This document shows positions 45,352 to 53,768 of a stretch of DNA of 64,000 bases, one piece after another; positions within the stretch are counted from its first letter, which is position 1; each line of letters begins with the position of its first letter. The stretch is taken from the IMG/VR virus record IMGVR_UViG_3300044611_001070, positions 31,736-95,735 of that record; one strand, written 5' to 3'. The stretch comes from a virus. Under the pieces are notes generated by a model. The model saw nothing but the letters and a program-made list of their open reading frames with translations, searched no databases and was not told where the DNA came from. The position numbers and the translations under genes were made by a program.

Positions 45352-45629
45352 TGGAAAAATTGGCAATGATTACAGATGCCACCCAATCTTTATTTCCCGA
45401 TGGTAAAACGGCAATAGTGTTTGAATTACCGGAAGTTGATTTTAAAGAAGTTCAAAAAAACTTTAGAGAAATTGATAGTAACTATACTAAATTTAAAATT
45501 GATCTTTCGGGTGTTGAGGTAATATTCATATTAGAAAATTCATATGAAGAAGAAAAACCTATTGAAGAACCAATTGTAATTAAAAAAGAAGGTTTCATTA
45601 AAAGATTAATAAAAAATTATTTAAAATAA
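45351..45629 (+). CDS. Small unknown protein with amphipathic C-terminus
   Basis: 92 residues from the ATG at 45351; the frame also runs back to 45318 inside the previous gene, but the TAATG coupling favours the later start. An alpha/beta-like core (KTAIVFELPEVDFKEVQ ... VEVIFILENSYEEE) is followed by a basic C-terminal helix (FIKRLIKNYLK). It mirrors the C-terminus of the preceding protein. Unknown. Confidence 0.5.
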   Translation: MEKLAMITDATQSLFPDGKTAIVFELPEVDFKEVQKNFREIDSNYTKFKIDLSGVEVIFILENSYEEEKPIEEPIVIKKEGFIKRLIKNYLK

Positions 45630-46265
45630 CTATCTTTTATATGTTGTGTAAGTCCTATACAACTTTGATTTAGGGATTCCCCCTTTTTCTAAAATATCAT
45701 AAATGTATTTCTTTTGTGACTTACTTGAGTCAGGAACCAATATACAATCCATTCTATTTTTATCCTGTAGAAATTTACCTAATACGTCAAGGAACCTACC
45801 AGATTCATTAACAGACTTCAAAGAGAAACAATTAAACTTATCGTCATTTTGAACTACAATTTTGTTGTTAATTTTAGATACAAGTTTCAACCCATCTTTA
45901 GGTAGATAATTTTTAACAAACTTATCAAATGAAATTTTAGATGAGGTTTGTATGTCGTAAATTAACTCCTCCACCAATAATTCAGAAACAGAAAGTATTG
46001 TGTAATCTCTATTATCCAACTCCACTTTTATTTGACGACCTAGTTCATCCTTAATAAAGTATGAATCAAAATTTTTAGAGTTCTTTTCAAGTAAACCAAT
46101 TTCAAATGAACAGGATTTACCATTTTCAAATAAGGTGTTGAATCTAATGTCTTTATTACCTACTATTTTACCATCGTAGAACTTTTTGGCGTTCTCGTAA
46201 GTCTTAAACGACTTTATTATTTTTTTTCTTTCTTTATTTTTGAATAGTACGATTAAATAGTTCAT
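45630..46265 (-). CDS. Unknown minus-strand protein
   Basis: About 211 residues from the ATG at 46265 (an in-frame GTG at 46277 would add four). Begins MNYLIVLFKNKERKKIIKSF, a basic mixed alpha/beta protein. The C-terminal part (KNRMDCILVPDSSKSQKKYIY...) is reminiscent of a small nucleotide- or DNA-binding fold, but I cannot assign it. Its stop abuts the convergent gene end at 45629 without spacing. No TATTTAT motif is seen before it. Confidence 0.5.
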   Translation of the reverse strand: MNYLIVLFKNKERKKIIKSFKTYENAKKFYDGKIVGNKDIRFNTLFENGKSCSFEIGLLEKNSKNFDSYFIKDELGRQIKVELDNRDYTILSVSELLVEELIYDIQTSSKISFDKFVKNYLPKDGLKLVSKINNKIVVQNDDKFNCFSLKSVNESGRFLDVLGKFLQDKNRMDCILVPDSSKSQKKYIYDILEKGGIPKSKLYRTYTTYKR

Positions 46266-46310
46266 AATATTGATCACTCTTTAATTAAGTATATTAAATT
46301 TTTTTTATAA

Positions 46311-47219
46311 ATGAATAATGATAACTATTATGAGGTTTTAGGTGTTGACGAAAAAGCAACACAAGAAGACATCAAGAAGGTATATAGAAACCTAGCAAAA
46401 GAAAATCATCCCGACAAAGGTGGTGATGAAGAAAAGTTTAAGAAGATTACTGAGGCATATGATACGATTGGAGACGCAAATAAACGAAGTCAATACGATA
46501 ATCAACGGAGTAACCCATTCGGTAGTAATTTTGCTGATATGTTTCATTCATTCAATCAACAACGACAAAGACAAGATACTCACACTAGTGTGATTACGGT
46601 AAACATAGGTGTGTTGGATTCATATTTAAGTAGGAACAAACAAATTACATACAAGAGAAAGACTAGTTGTAATGTTTGTAGTGGATCAGGAGGGGAGAAG
46701 AAGGTATGTACTACCTGTAATGGTGCTGGTAGTGTTATGAAACAAATGGGTACGGGTATGTTCATACAAGTTGTTAATATGATGTGTGAGACTTGTTCAG
46801 GTACCGGTAAAATAACTATAAACGCTTGTTATTCATGTAATGGATCGGAGACTAAAGATGAGATGAAAACATTGGATGTTAAAATACCTCATGGGTTAGA
46901 GGATGGTCAATTCATAAGAATGTCAAATGTGGGTGATTTTAAAAATGGTAGATTTGGGGATTTGGTAATAAGGGTTAATTTAGTGGAAGATAATGGTTTC
47001 TTTAAGAACGGACCACATTTAATTTATAACTCTTATTTAAACTATGAAGATATTATAAAGGAGGATATAAACATACCTCATCCTGATGGTGAATTAAATA
47101 TTAAATTACCTAAATTATTTGATTCCTCAAAACCTTTGAGGGTTAAAGGTAAAGGATTTAAGGTAGGTCAAATTGGGGATCTATTAATTAATCGGATTGT
47201 TAGGTTTGAAAGACCTTAA
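46311..47219 (+). CDS. dnaJ: DnaJ-type co-chaperone
   Basis: A 302-residue Hsp40. J-domain 1-65 with the HPD triplet (33-35, ENHPDKGG), a short linker, then a zinc domain with four C-x-x-C modules (CNVCSGSGG, CTTCNGAG, CETCSGTG, CYSCNGSE) and a C-terminal substrate-binding domain ending in LRVKGKGF ... GDLLI. It is shorter than bacterial DnaJ (about 370), missing the G/F-rich linker length and the final dimerisation part. It would recruit host DnaK to phage protein folding or assembly. A phage copy is rare but known. Confidence 0.85.
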   Translation: MNNDNYYEVLGVDEKATQEDIKKVYRNLAKENHPDKGGDEEKFKKITEAYDTIGDANKRSQYDNQRSNPFGSNFADMFHSFNQQRQRQDTHTSVITVNIGVLDSYLSRNKQITYKRKTSCNVCSGSGGEKKVCTTCNGAGSVMKQMGTGMFIQVVNMMCETCSGTGKITINACYSCNGSETKDEMKTLDVKIPHGLEDGQFIRMSNVGDFKNGRFGDLVIRVNLVEDNGFFKNGPHLIYNSYLNYEDIIKEDINIPHPDGELNIKLPKLFDSSKPLRVKGKGFKVGQIGDLLINRIVRFERP

Positions 47220-47374
47220 AATAAGGACATGATGTCTTTATATAGGGCTATTGCACCATATATTGATAGGGCAAACATAATACCACCAGTAATAAAAACA
47301 AATTTTTGTGTTTTACCTGTTGTTTGATTACACTTTTTACATCCTGTTACTTGTGTTGCTTCTTTCTTTTCCAT
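47216..47374 (-). CDS. Small membrane protein with CxxC
   Basis: A 52-residue protein (MEKKEATQVTGCKKCNQTTG ... FVFITGGIMFALSIYGAIAL). A CKKC motif precedes one transmembrane helix (about 25-45). Convergent with dnaJ, overlapping its last bases. Too short for many gene finders; the Cys pair and clear helix support it. Confidence 0.5.
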   Translation of the reverse strand: MEKKEATQVTGCKKCNQTTGKTQKFVFITGGIMFALSIYGAIALYKDIMSLF

Positions 47375-47377
47375 AAA

Positions 47378-47869
47378 TTATATTATATATAAAATAATAT
47401 CACCTTTTACAATTTTAGTAAAGTTATTATTTTTAAATTGTTCTTTTATTAGAGTATCTCCTGATTTAGTTATAATTATTGTTTTATCATTTTGACCAAT
47501 TGGTAAACTTTTTGGGTGACCAATTGATGTATTAATAGTTAAAAATAAATCACCATTTTTAGATTGGGTAACCCAAACATGGTAATCAACACCTATCATA
47601 TAGTCTTTAATTAAAATAGAATGATCTTTACCTTGTATTTTACCCGTAGAATTAAGTATGTTTATAGATACCTCAACAATAATGTCTAAAATGTCAATAA
47701 TTGATTCATTTATATCCTCAATTGATTGTCTACCATATGATGAATTACTTATCGCTATATTTGAATGGTCATTATAAAAAATGTCAACGTTTATACCACC
47801 AACATCATATCTGTCCAATAACTGTCTTCCCTCAAGGATAAGATTTTTTATCGTATTAAGTAATTTCAT
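47378..47869 (-). CDS. Unknown protein with CTS-like N-terminus
   Basis: 163 residues. I choose Met at 47869: a longer frame to 47896 would place the TATTTATAG promoter-like motif inside the coding sequence. The N-terminus MKLLNTIKNLILEGRQLLDR contains L-I-L-E-G, a textbook T4-type (L/I)-x-E-(A/G) prohead protease site. The rest is a beta-rich domain (NVDIFYNDHSNIAISNSSYG, VDYHVWVTQSKNGDLFLTIN). Function unknown; candidate head-packaged protein. Confidence 0.58.
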   Translation of the reverse strand: MKLLNTIKNLILEGRQLLDRYDVGGINVDIFYNDHSNIAISNSSYGRQSIEDINESIIDILDIIVEVSINILNSTGKIQGKDHSILIKDYMIGVDYHVWVTQSKNGDLFLTINTSIGHPKSLPIGQNDKTIIITKSGDTLIKEQFKNNNFTKIVKGDIILYII

Positions 47870-47875
47870 ACTACT

Positions 47876-47882
47876 ATAAATA
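47876..47882 (-). promoter_or_regulatory. Late-promoter-like motif TATTTAT (minus), 6 nt from ATG
   Basis: The minus strand reads ACTATTTATAGTAGTATG, ending in the start codon at 47869, and follows immediately after a terminator hairpin. Confidence 0.55.
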
Positions 47883-47884
47883 GT

Positions 47885-47919
47885 AAGACCCCCCAAAAAT
47901 GAGAGGTCTTAATTTTTTT
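47885..47919 (+). terminator. Hairpin terminator between putative small RNA and minus-strand gene
   Basis: AAGACCCC (47885-47892) pairs with GAGGTCTT (47903-47910), with one G-T pair. The T-run (AATTTTTTT) is on the plus strand; on the minus strand it is followed by ACTATTTATAG, so minus-strand termination is less certain. Confidence 0.6.
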
Positions 47920-48030
47920 CACCGATTAGGTTGAGGTAATTAACCCGTATAGACACACCCTACACCTGGCGTTCAGATTGTTAAATAGGAGTACTGACAT
48001 CCTTGTTTTCAGTAGTGTTACCCACATCAA
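47890..48030 (-). ncRNA. Putative small RNA or short-ORF transcript (minus strand)
   Basis: About 140 nt downstream of a good Bacteroidota-type promoter and ending near a hairpin. The region is richer in G+C than its neighbours. On the RNA, UACUG (48010-48014) can pair with CAGUA (47992-47996), and AGGA in that loop (48000-48003) with UCCU (47987-47990), a pseudoknot layout like the plus-strand RNA at 37788. Alternatively it encodes a 33-residue peptide starting at 48025, but its codon use (AGG, CTA, GCC, GGG) is unlike the phage. Confidence 0.42.
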
Positions 48031-48035
48031 CAATA

Positions 48036-48065
48036 CAAAGATAGTGTTTTTTTTGGTTCTGCCAA
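48036..48065 (-). promoter_or_regulatory. Bacteroidota-type promoter, minus strand (TTG - 19 nt - TATCTTTG)
   Basis: The plus strand reads CAAAGATA at 48036-48043 and CAA at 48063-48065. On the minus strand the -33 block is TTTTGGCAGA, as in the promoter at 37751. Confidence 0.62.
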
Positions 48066-48131
48066 AATATATGTATTTTTTTTTAAAAAACTTCCATTGA
48101 CTGATTACCATAAATATCTTATATTTTATCT

Positions 48132-48971
48132 ATGTTAAGTTATATCGGAGGTAAGAGTAAGATAGGAAAGTGGATAGTCCCTTTCTATGATAAAGATATG
48201 GAAACATATGTTGAAACATTCGGTGGGATGTTTTGGTGTTTCTTTAATATGGATCTAAGTCAGTTCCCAAATCTAAAGAAAGTTGTGTATAATGACTTCA
48301 ACCCACTTAACCATAATTTATTTGAATGTATTAAGAACCCTGAAAGATTATTGGAATCAATCAACGCAATCCCATGTCAACAATTTGGTGTGGAAATTAC
48401 ACCATCAATATATAAAGAACAATTTATCAGCTTTCAGGCTGAAATATTTGATGAAAATTTCAGGGTAGAACCTGGTAATTATGATGTTGCTGCTAAATAT
48501 GCGTATGTTTTAACACAAGTGTTCTCAGGATCTAAACCTGAAAAAAGTTCTTTCATTGACTTAAAAGGTAAGTACAAATCTAAATACTTAACATTCCGAG
48601 ATAAATTAATGAAACCTGATTGGGTTGAACATTTTTTAAGAATAAGTGATGTAGAGAATATGGATTTTGCTGAGGTGATTGAAAAGTATGATTCACCAAC
48701 AACTTACTTCTATGTGGATCCACCATATTGGAAGACTGAAAACTATTATTCTAATCATGATTTTGATAGGGAAGACCACGAAAGACTTTCAAAATCTTTA
48801 ATAAATATGGAAGGTAAATTCAGTTTATCGTACTATGATTTTGAATTATTACACGAATGGTTTCCTGAAGATCAGTACAAATGGGAGAAAAAAGAGTTTG
48901 CTAAAGCGGCAGCGGCAAAAAAGGGAACAAAACAAAACATGGGTGAGGAATTATTAATAATGAATTACTAA
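48132..48971 (+). CDS. DNA adenine methylase, Dam-like (D12 class)
   Basis: A 279-residue protein. MLSYIGGKSKIG (FxGGK-type SAM motif near the N-terminus) and TYFYVDPPYWKTENYY (DPPY, about 196-211) are the alpha-class order of Dam/D12 enzymes such as T4 Dam. It methylates adenine N6 at an unknown site. The last 30 residues are Ala/Lys-rich. No restriction partner is next to it, so it is probably an orphan protective methylase. Confidence 0.75.
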   Translation: MLSYIGGKSKIGKWIVPFYDKDMETYVETFGGMFWCFFNMDLSQFPNLKKVVYNDFNPLNHNLFECIKNPERLLESINAIPCQQFGVEITPSIYKEQFISFQAEIFDENFRVEPGNYDVAAKYAYVLTQVFSGSKPEKSSFIDLKGKYKSKYLTFRDKLMKPDWVEHFLRISDVENMDFAEVIEKYDSPTTYFYVDPPYWKTENYYSNHDFDREDHERLSKSLINMEGKFSLSYYDFELLHEWFPEDQYKWEKKEFAKAAAAKKGTKQNMGEELLIMNY

Positions 48972-48993
48972 TCATTTTTTTATACTATTGGAA

Positions 48994-49000
48994 TATTTAT
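48994..49000 (+). promoter_or_regulatory. Late-promoter-like motif TATTTAT
   Basis: GAATATTTATATTAAAAAC lies 14 nt before the ATG at 49015. Confidence 0.45.
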
Positions 49001-49014
49001 ATTAAAAACTTATT

Positions 49015-50904
49015 ATGGAATTAATTAAGGTATTAACATCTGTCATAAAAGAAAACACAAACGGTAAACGTATTGTAAGTGAGGCAATGTCTGAAAAAGT
49101 CATTAAATTTTTAATTGACAAATTTAAACCTACAACTAGAGATACTGAAGAACAAATTACGGCAGTTATTAACGCATTTGAGAAATATAAAAATGGGTTA
49201 CCTCAAGATCAAAGAGATATCACCAAATTAACTTATACTATTGTTAAGAACATTGTTTTATCAAAAGAGATTAAAAAACAAGAAAAAAGTATATTCAAAA
49301 AATATATGGAAGCCAATAAAGGTGCCGACAAAAATGCGGTTAAATTGGCATTACGTAAGTTTTACGAATTGTTTCCAATCCTACCTATAAATCAAAGAGA
49401 CGTTCTTAAAATGCCTTATTTGAAATTGGTTGAGTTTTTACAGAGTAAGTTTAATACTATGTTAACATCAGCGGCACTTAAGAAATTTAAAGATGATAAG
49501 GTTAATGTAACACCTGAACAATTAATTTATTATGTGTCAACATATTTGGATCTATATCATAGGTTACCTGCAAATTTACCACCATTGTTGTTTATGAGTT
49601 TTGATGAACTTGAACATACATTAGATGGTATGGGAGATTTAACTGATGACATTAAAGATACAAAAGATGATTATTCTGACATTGAAACAATATATGATGA
49701 TGATAACTTATTAATCTTCAAACCAAGTGGTAAGGAACAATGTATTAAATTGGCTAACGGAAGAAGTTGGTGTATATCTAAATCAGGTGGTGGTAATATG
49801 TATTACAATTATCGTTTGGGTAATAACTTAACAATTTATTATGTTATTGATAAAGATAAACCATTTGGTGACCTTAACTATTCAGTTGTCATATTAGTTG
49901 AGCCTTATGGCGGAAAACGAATTGCGGATGGTCAAAATATGTCAGGAGGTTATTCAGGTCATAGGAGAGAAGAATGGAGTACAATTGTAAGTAAAGTTCC
50001 AAAATTAAAAGGTAAAGAACATTTGTTTGTTGCGGATCCATTGAGTGCTGCTGAACAAAAAGTACTGAATGACTATAAAAATACTACCATCAATAAAGAT
50101 GCGATTAAAGAACTTGGTAGTGAACAAGCGGCCGAAATGTGGCTTGAGCTTTCAAGTCCTGATTTAACATATAGAAATAATGGTAATGAAATTTATCGTA
50201 ACTTTACCGAAAATCTTAAAAACAAATACTTAGGGTTGGGAATGGACTTGACTGCTGAAATGATCAATGATTCTGAACCTAGCGTTTTGAAATATTATGC
50301 GGCAAGAAAACTTCAAGGGTTGATGACAAAAAGTTTAGGTCAATTGAATGATGCCGATATTGCATTCATCAATAGTCCTATAATGAAAGAAAATAAGAAA
50401 AAATTAAGAGAAAAATTCTCAGGTCAATTAGCCGGAGTTAGTAGTAGTGGTTATGTTGGTCTTGAATATCCAAAAGATGATAACTCCAAGTATGTTGCAT
50501 TATTTGGGTTTGATGATTTCTTTCAACACATCCCAACTAATACAACTATGATCCAAATGGAAAATACAAGTAAAACTCCAATTGCCTTGGATATACCGGA
50601 AAGTATTGGTAAATTAACCGAATTAAAAACATTGATTATTGATAATATGGTTAAGTCAATCCCTGAAAGTATTGGAAATTGTACCAAATTAAAATTTATA
50701 AACTTACCTAATAACCCACAATTGGAAAGTATTCCTGAAGCGTTTGGTGAATTGTATTGTTTGAACTTCTTCTCAACGGAGCATTCAAATCCTAATATGA
50801 GAATACCCGCAAAATTAGAAGAATACATGACAGAAGATGAAGGGTTCTGGTTTATTAATTTCCCTCCTGAATTGAAGAAACATTGTGGACCTATAAGATC
50901 TTAA
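49015..50904 (+). CDS. Large protein with LRR C-terminus and CTS-like N-terminus
   Basis: A 629-residue protein. The N-terminus MELIKVLTSVIKENTN has I-K-E after a hydrophobic helix. Residues about 235-310 form a domain with LANGRSWCISKSGGGNMYY and YYVIDKDKPFGDLNYSVVIL, a pattern I have seen in large T4-like phage proteins but cannot name. Residues about 520-595 are leucine-rich repeats (IPESIGKLTELKTLIIDN ... IPESIGNCTKLKFINLPNN), the LRR type with IPE-(S/A)-IG steps. LRRs in phage proteins are uncommon. It might be a packaged effector that binds a host protein. Confidence 0.6.
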   Translation: MELIKVLTSVIKENTNGKRIVSEAMSEKVIKFLIDKFKPTTRDTEEQITAVINAFEKYKNGLPQDQRDITKLTYTIVKNIVLSKEIKKQEKSIFKKYMEANKGADKNAVKLALRKFYELFPILPINQRDVLKMPYLKLVEFLQSKFNTMLTSAALKKFKDDKVNVTPEQLIYYVSTYLDLYHRLPANLPPLLFMSFDELEHTLDGMGDLTDDIKDTKDDYSDIETIYDDDNLLIFKPSGKEQCIKLANGRSWCISKSGGGNMYYNYRLGNNLTIYYVIDKDKPFGDLNYSVVILVEPYGGKRIADGQNMSGGYSGHRREEWSTIVSKVPKLKGKEHLFVADPLSAAEQKVLNDYKNTTINKDAIKELGSEQAAEMWLELSSPDLTYRNNGNEIYRNFTENLKNKYLGLGMDLTAEMINDSEPSVLKYYAARKLQGLMTKSLGQLNDADIAFINSPIMKENKKKLREKFSGQLAGVSSSGYVGLEYPKDDNSKYVALFGFDDFFQHIPTNTTMIQMENTSKTPIALDIPESIGKLTELKTLIIDNMVKSIPESIGNCTKLKFINLPNNPQLESIPEAFGELYCLNFFSTEHSNPNMRIPAKLEEYMTEDEGFWFINFPPELKKHCGPIRS

Positions 50905-51200
50905 TGATGAACGTAGACATAGAAATTTATATTAGTCAACTAATAACCTTTTTTGAAAAAAATCCAGGTGATTTTATGGATCTTGTTGGTGAGGTACAAA
51001 AAGAAGAATTCTTTCAAAAGATGAAAGAAAAATCTATTGAGAACTATGAGAAAGGTGAAGACTTTGTATTAACCAAACAACAAATTATTGATGTTGTGGT
51101 TGATCTTAAATCACCTGAATTAAACCAAAAGTTAAGTTATACAAACAAAGTTAAAGGATTTATTCAAAAGACTAAGTTTGGGGATATCATACTTAATTGA
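50904..51200 (+). CDS. Unknown small acidic protein
   Basis: 98 residues from the ATG at 50904, which overlaps the preceding stop (TAATG). Helical and charged (MMNVDIEIYISQLITFFEKN ... KVKGFIQKTKFGDIILN). Unrecognised. Translationally coupled to the LRR gene. Confidence 0.5.
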   Translation: MMNVDIEIYISQLITFFEKNPGDFMDLVGEVQKEEFFQKMKEKSIENYEKGEDFVLTKQQIIDVVVDLKSPELNQKLSYTNKVKGFIQKTKFGDIILN

Positions 51201-51218
51201 TTTTTTTTATGTAAAGGC

Positions 51219-51248
51219 TTGTAGAATCCAAAAAATTGACTATCTTTG
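51219..51248 (+). promoter_or_regulatory. Bacteroidota-type promoter (TTG - 19 nt - TATCTTTG)
   Basis: TTG at 51219-51221 and TATCTTTG at 51241-51248; the ATG at 51274 is 25 nt downstream. Confidence 0.68.
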
Positions 51249-51273
51249 TAAGGTAATCTAAAAAACTAATTAT

Positions 51274-52029
51274 ATGATCTATACTCCAGAATTAATCAAG
51301 TCAACCGCACCATCAATCTTCGCAACATCTCCATCGTCAAAAATGACAAACAAGTATGAGTTTGTCCCTACAGACAAGATCATGGAGTTCTTTGATAGAG
51401 AAGGGTGGGAAATTTCATCTGTTAAACAAAATGGCACTGGTATCCACGCCCTACACGAAGTTAAGTTCCGTAATGGACAACTTCCATCGGTTGGTGATAC
51501 TTTGGTTGAAGCAATCATCAAAAACTCTCACAATGGTATGTCGGCATTCTCAATGAGTGCAGGTCTTCACAGATTGGTGTGTAGTAACGGATTAACGGTT
51601 CCTACGTCAGTAGCAGACCAATTCCGAATCCGACACAAAGATTTCCAACTTGACGATGTTAAAATGTTAACGGAAAGTTTCGCAAAGAAATTACCAATGA
51701 TTCAACACTCTGTTGGAAGAATGATGGAACGTCAACTTACTATGGATGAAAAAGTTGAGTTCGTTCAAAAAGCATCTAAACTTAGATGGGCAACAGGTTC
51801 AGTTCCTTCAACACTTGATTTAGCTAACTTGTTAACACCTAACCGTAACGAAGATGAAGGAGATGACCTTTGGAAAGTTTTCAACGTAGTACAAGAGAAA
51901 TTTGTACGAGGTGGTGTTGAGTACAGATCACAAAGTGGTCGTAAGACAGGGTTAAGAGGTTTGAAAAATATTATGGCGGTAAACGCAATAAATACAAAAC
52001 TTTGGGAGACCGCTGAGTCAATGATCTAA
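51274..52029 (+). CDS. DUF932 family protein (phage/plasmid-like)
   Basis: A 251-residue protein of the DUF932 / LGT-type phage-plasmid family: DKIMEFFDREGWEISSVKQN, LHEVKFRNGQLPSVGDTLV, ISNSHNG-like EAIIKNSHNGMSAFSMSAGL, HRLVCSNGLTV. The function of the family is unknown, although it is widespread on mobile elements. It has its own host-like promoter and a strong terminator 7 nt after the stop, so it is a monocistronic early-type gene. Codon use includes more CAC, GTC and ATC than its neighbours. Confidence 0.75.
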   Translation: MIYTPELIKSTAPSIFATSPSSKMTNKYEFVPTDKIMEFFDREGWEISSVKQNGTGIHALHEVKFRNGQLPSVGDTLVEAIIKNSHNGMSAFSMSAGLHRLVCSNGLTVPTSVADQFRIRHKDFQLDDVKMLTESFAKKLPMIQHSVGRMMERQLTMDEKVEFVQKASKLRWATGSVPSTLDLANLLTPNRNEDEGDDLWKVFNVVQEKFVRGGVEYRSQSGRKTGLRGLKNIMAVNAINTKLWETAESMI

Positions 52030-52036
52030 AAGAAAC

Positions 52037-52061
52037 GTGGGGTGAACAACCCCACTTTTTT
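52037..52061 (+). terminator. Intrinsic terminator after DUF932 gene
   Basis: GTGGGGT / ACCCCAC, 7 bp, loop GAACA, then TTTTTT. Confidence 0.88.
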
Positions 52062-52075
52062 AATTTATAGTCAAT

Positions 52076-52399
52076 ATGTTTAAACGTGAGAATGATTTTT
52101 TGGATATCTTAAAAGAAAGACATGATAAATTATATGGTATTATTAAAGTTAATAGTACTATAGGATTAACACCTAAGACATTAATAGAAAAGAAATTTGA
52201 AATTGAATACTTAGATAGTGTTGAGTTTGAATTTGAACTTAATCATTTAGAATCAATACTTAAACATAAATCTGGGTTTTACTTATATTTATCTAAAATG
52301 GAGGTCGCAGATATGTCGTATCAGATGAAAATTTATTACGATATGGATCAATTAAACGAAGTATCATTCTTCATTAAAAACTTATCAAAAATTAAATAA
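52076..52399 (+). CDS. Unknown protein
   Basis: A 107-residue acidic protein (MFKRENDFLDILKERHDKLY ... YYDMDQLNEVSFFIKNLSKI). No recognised motif. It starts 15 nt after the terminator and precedes thioredoxin by 2 nt, so it is in the redox-gene unit. Confidence 0.5.
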   Translation: MFKRENDFLDILKERHDKLYGIIKVNSTIGLTPKTLIEKKFEIEYLDSVEFEFELNHLESILKHKSGFYLYLSKMEVADMSYQMKIYYDMDQLNEVSFFIKNLSKIK

Positions 52400-52401
52400 A
52401 A

Positions 52402-52716
52402 ATGGAAATTAGTAGTGTAGATTTACAAGAAAAAATTAACTCAGGTAAAAAAGTTATTGTAGAATTCTGGGCCGAATGGTGTGGTCCGTGCAAAATGATG
52501 AAACCTTTATTTGAAAAAGTTTCATCTCAAAACACATCAAACGTTGAAATGTGTACAATGAATGTAGATTTAAATAGAGAATTTGGGGCATCATTGGGGA
52601 TAAGAAGTATCCCAACAATTAAAGTGTTCCAAAATGGTAACATCATTGATACTAAAGTTGGTATGATGAATGAGGGTCAAATAAACGGGATCCTAACAGA
52701 ATTAATCAATGGATAA
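52402..52716 (+). CDS. trx: Thioredoxin
   Basis: A 104-residue protein with EFWAEWCGPCKMMKP (active site WCGPC, about 28-32) and the cis-Pro loop SIPTIKVF near 72. Typical length for thioredoxin. It could supply electrons to a ribonucleotide reductase or support protein folding. It overlaps the glutaredoxin-like gene by 8 nt. Confidence 0.85.
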   Translation: MEISSVDLQEKINSGKKVIVEFWAEWCGPCKMMKPLFEKVSSQNTSNVEMCTMNVDLNREFGASLGIRSIPTIKVFQNGNIIDTKVGMMNEGQINGILTELING

Positions 52717-52996
52717 GTTAGCAATCATATTTTCAATGAAATCATGTGGTCATTGTAAAACACTTAAGGAAATGTTGGATAAAGAAGATATACCTTATAT
52801 TGATAGAGATATTGACGAACATAGCGATGAATACGATATGTTTGTTTCAATTACTAATAATGAATATGTTCCGGCATTTATGTTAATTGAGTCACCAGGA
52901 CAAGAAAATTCTAAAACTGAACTTTATGCTCCTGAAAGAGATTATGATGAACTTGATGAAGGTGTAAAAATCATCAAAGAGTTTTACGAAAGATAA
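52709..52996 (+). CDS. Glutaredoxin-like protein (CGHC)
   Basis: A 95-residue protein. SMKSCGHCKTLKEML holds the CGHC redox centre, with EYVPAFMLIE (cis-Pro after V) further on. The sequence between active sites is typical of glutaredoxin/NrdH-like proteins, though CGHC replaces CPYC. It overlaps thioredoxin, so the two are likely co-expressed redox partners. A bidirectional terminator follows. Confidence 0.7.
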   Translation: MDKLAIIFSMKSCGHCKTLKEMLDKEDIPYIDRDIDEHSDEYDMFVSITNNEYVPAFMLIESPGQENSKTELYAPERDYDELDEGVKIIKEFYER

Positions 52997-53000
52997 TATA

Positions 53001-53035
53001 AAACCCCATTCCTAATAAGAGTGGGGTTTCTTTTT
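53001..53035 (+). terminator. Bidirectional terminator between convergent genes
   Basis: AAACCCCA (53001-53008) pairs with TGGGGTTT (53022-53029), followed by CTTTTT on the plus strand and by TATATT on the minus strand. Confidence 0.8.
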
Positions 53036-53723
53036 AGAATATAATTACATCCTCTAATCTGTCCTGAACCAAGTATGGTTTTTCTCCCTCAGGATCCAAT
53101 ATATCTTGGGTAAGGTCATAAGACTCCATTCTATTGGAGAAGTCCTCTAAATCAAAGTCAAATACGTCTAAAATTAGTGATCTGATTGTTTGTGGGTTAT
53201 ACATTGATGTAGTCACAACTTTAATATCCGCCTCATCATCAACTTTAGGTAAGAAATGAATAAATATACTTTCTGACCCGATTGTTGATGAAATTTGGTT
53301 AAGTATATAATGTGAGTAGTAAACCATAGATCTACCTGTACGTAAACTATAACCATATGGAAACTCGGAACTAATTGAAATTTCATCAAATGATTTATTC
53401 TCCTTAACAAATACATTTTTATTTGTATCAACCCAACCTGTTTCAATTGGTAATATATCAACACCGTATTTGATTATATTAATAACGTTGAAATGTTCTA
53501 AACCTAACGATTTAAGAATCTCCTTATAGGTTTCATTGAATTCATTTTTTAACTCATCAATGTTAAGTTCTGTTTCGCTTGTGGTCTGACCATTAAGAAC
53601 CATGAATACCTCACAATCTGTGATTTGTATAATTGATTTTTCTTTTGGGTCAATTTTGGAAACGATGAAATCGGCAAATAAATTTACTATGCCTCGTCTT
53701 GAATTTTTATTGATTAATCTCAT
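53034..53723 (-). CDS. Unknown minus-strand protein
   Basis: A 229-residue protein (MRLINKNSRRGIVNLFADFI ...) with an acidic, mixed fold and no recognised motif. It is preceded on the minus strand by AACTATTTATATATTC, 38 nt from its ATG, in the gap after the next upstream gene, so it is probably transcribed alone. Confidence 0.5.
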   Translation of the reverse strand: MRLINKNSRRGIVNLFADFIVSKIDPKEKSIIQITDCEVFMVLNGQTTSETELNIDELKNEFNETYKEILKSLGLEHFNVINIIKYGVDILPIETGWVDTNKNVFVKENKSFDEISISSEFPYGYSLRTGRSMVYYSHYILNQISSTIGSESIFIHFLPKVDDEADIKVVTTSMYNPQTIRSLILDVFDFDLEDFSNRMESYDLTQDILDPEGEKPYLVQDRLEDVIIF

Positions 53724-53761
53724 ATCTTTTTTTGTAATGAATATGAGTTTTAAATGAATAT

Positions 53762-53768
53762 ATAAATA
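53762..53768 (-). promoter_or_regulatory. Late-promoter-like motif TATTTAT (minus)
   Basis: AACTATTTATATATTC on the minus strand lies 38 nt before the ATG at 53723. Like most copies it lies within an intergenic gap. Confidence 0.45.

Noticed and set aside
47870-47896. Longer start of the minus-strand gene at 47378
   Set aside because: The extra codons are the TATTTATAG motif itself; the shorter start also gives the shared N-terminal peptide.
47926-48111. Minus-strand 61-codon frame overlapping the putative small-RNA promoter
   Set aside because: It runs through a clear promoter and has codon use unlike the phage; only its last 33 codons could be expressed from the promoter. The RNA explanation is preferred, though not proven.
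48110-48116. Minus-oriented TATTTAT before the Dam-like gene
   Set aside because: It points away from the plus-strand gene and no minus-strand gene starts sensibly behind it; probably chance in AT-rich DNA.
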